From positions 1-13,217 of the forward strand of contig BEXV01003629.1 in the NCBI GenBank assembly GCA_003118195.1: 13,217 nucleotides of DNA. The letters are read 5' to 3'. A model generated the notes under the pieces. It had not been told where the DNA came from. It was given only the letters and a program-made list of their open reading frames with translations, and searched no databases. The translations under genes were made by a program, and so were the position numbers. The stretch's first letter is position 1, and each line of letters opens with the position of its first letter. The stretch comes from Hemicentrotus pulcherrimus (taxonomy: Eukaryota > Echinodermata > Echinoidea > Camarodonta > Strongylocentrotidae). Below, one piece after another: positions 13,179-13,217 of this stretch.

Positions 13179-13217
13179 TCAAGATCATGAACTGTCTCTT
13201 TCTATCTCTCTCCTGGG
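13179..13217. other. Right edge, unassigned
   Basis: Thirty-nine bases ending in a TCTCTTTCTATCTCTCTCC pyrimidine stretch. Too short to interpret. Confidence 0.4.

Noticed and set aside
1..13217. Prokaryotic features: operons, ribosome binding sites, CRISPR arrays, insertion sequences
   Set aside because: The spliced HYDIN gene, GT-AG introns and poly(A) signals show animal nuclear DNA, and no regularly spaced direct repeats of CRISPR type are present.

Overview
The window is animal nuclear DNA. It holds the 3' end of one large spliced gene on the + strand, its 3' UTR, and repeat-rich flanking sequence. The gene is HYDIN, the giant ASH/Ig-like repeat protein of the central pair apparatus of motile cilia and flagella. 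Fourteen exons (148..10998) join in one open frame of 1,026 codons plus a stop. All 13 complete introns are GT-AG, and the protein ends in the HYDIN-type C-terminus ...YYLKGITP. The 5' part of the gene lies upstream of the window, so this is a C-terminal fragment.

Organism: compact, fairly uniform introns (385 to 816 bp), AT-rich non-coding DNA, C/G-ending codons in several exons, tRNA-derived SINEs with (ATT)n tails and short elements with TTAA at their ends suggest an invertebrate deuterostome, most likely an echinoderm such as a sea urchin. This is inference; nothing in the window fixes the species.

Layout: 1..147 is the end of an intron. 148..10998 holds exons E1-E14 (numbered within the window) and introns I1-I13. 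I4 carries a sense tRNA-derived SINE and I12 an antisense one. I5 may hold a decayed third. I6 has a degenerate CAT/ATC microsatellite and I9 a long pyrimidine-rich stretch. About 10999..12040 is an AT-rich 3' UTR with several poly(A) signals. 12355..13180 holds two short elements with inverted ends near TTAA, interpreted as non-autonomous DNA transposons (MITEs). No second protein-coding gene, structural RNA gene or CRISPR array is supported.

The fragment folds conceptually into about ten consecutive repeats of roughly 100 residues. Intron phases run 2-0-0 in four successive triplets whose coding lengths are all about 600 nt (two repeats). Several introns fall at the same place within the repeat, which suggests that gene structure partly records how the protein grew by duplication. 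This periodicity is the most interesting feature of the window. I found no convincing undescribed biological system.
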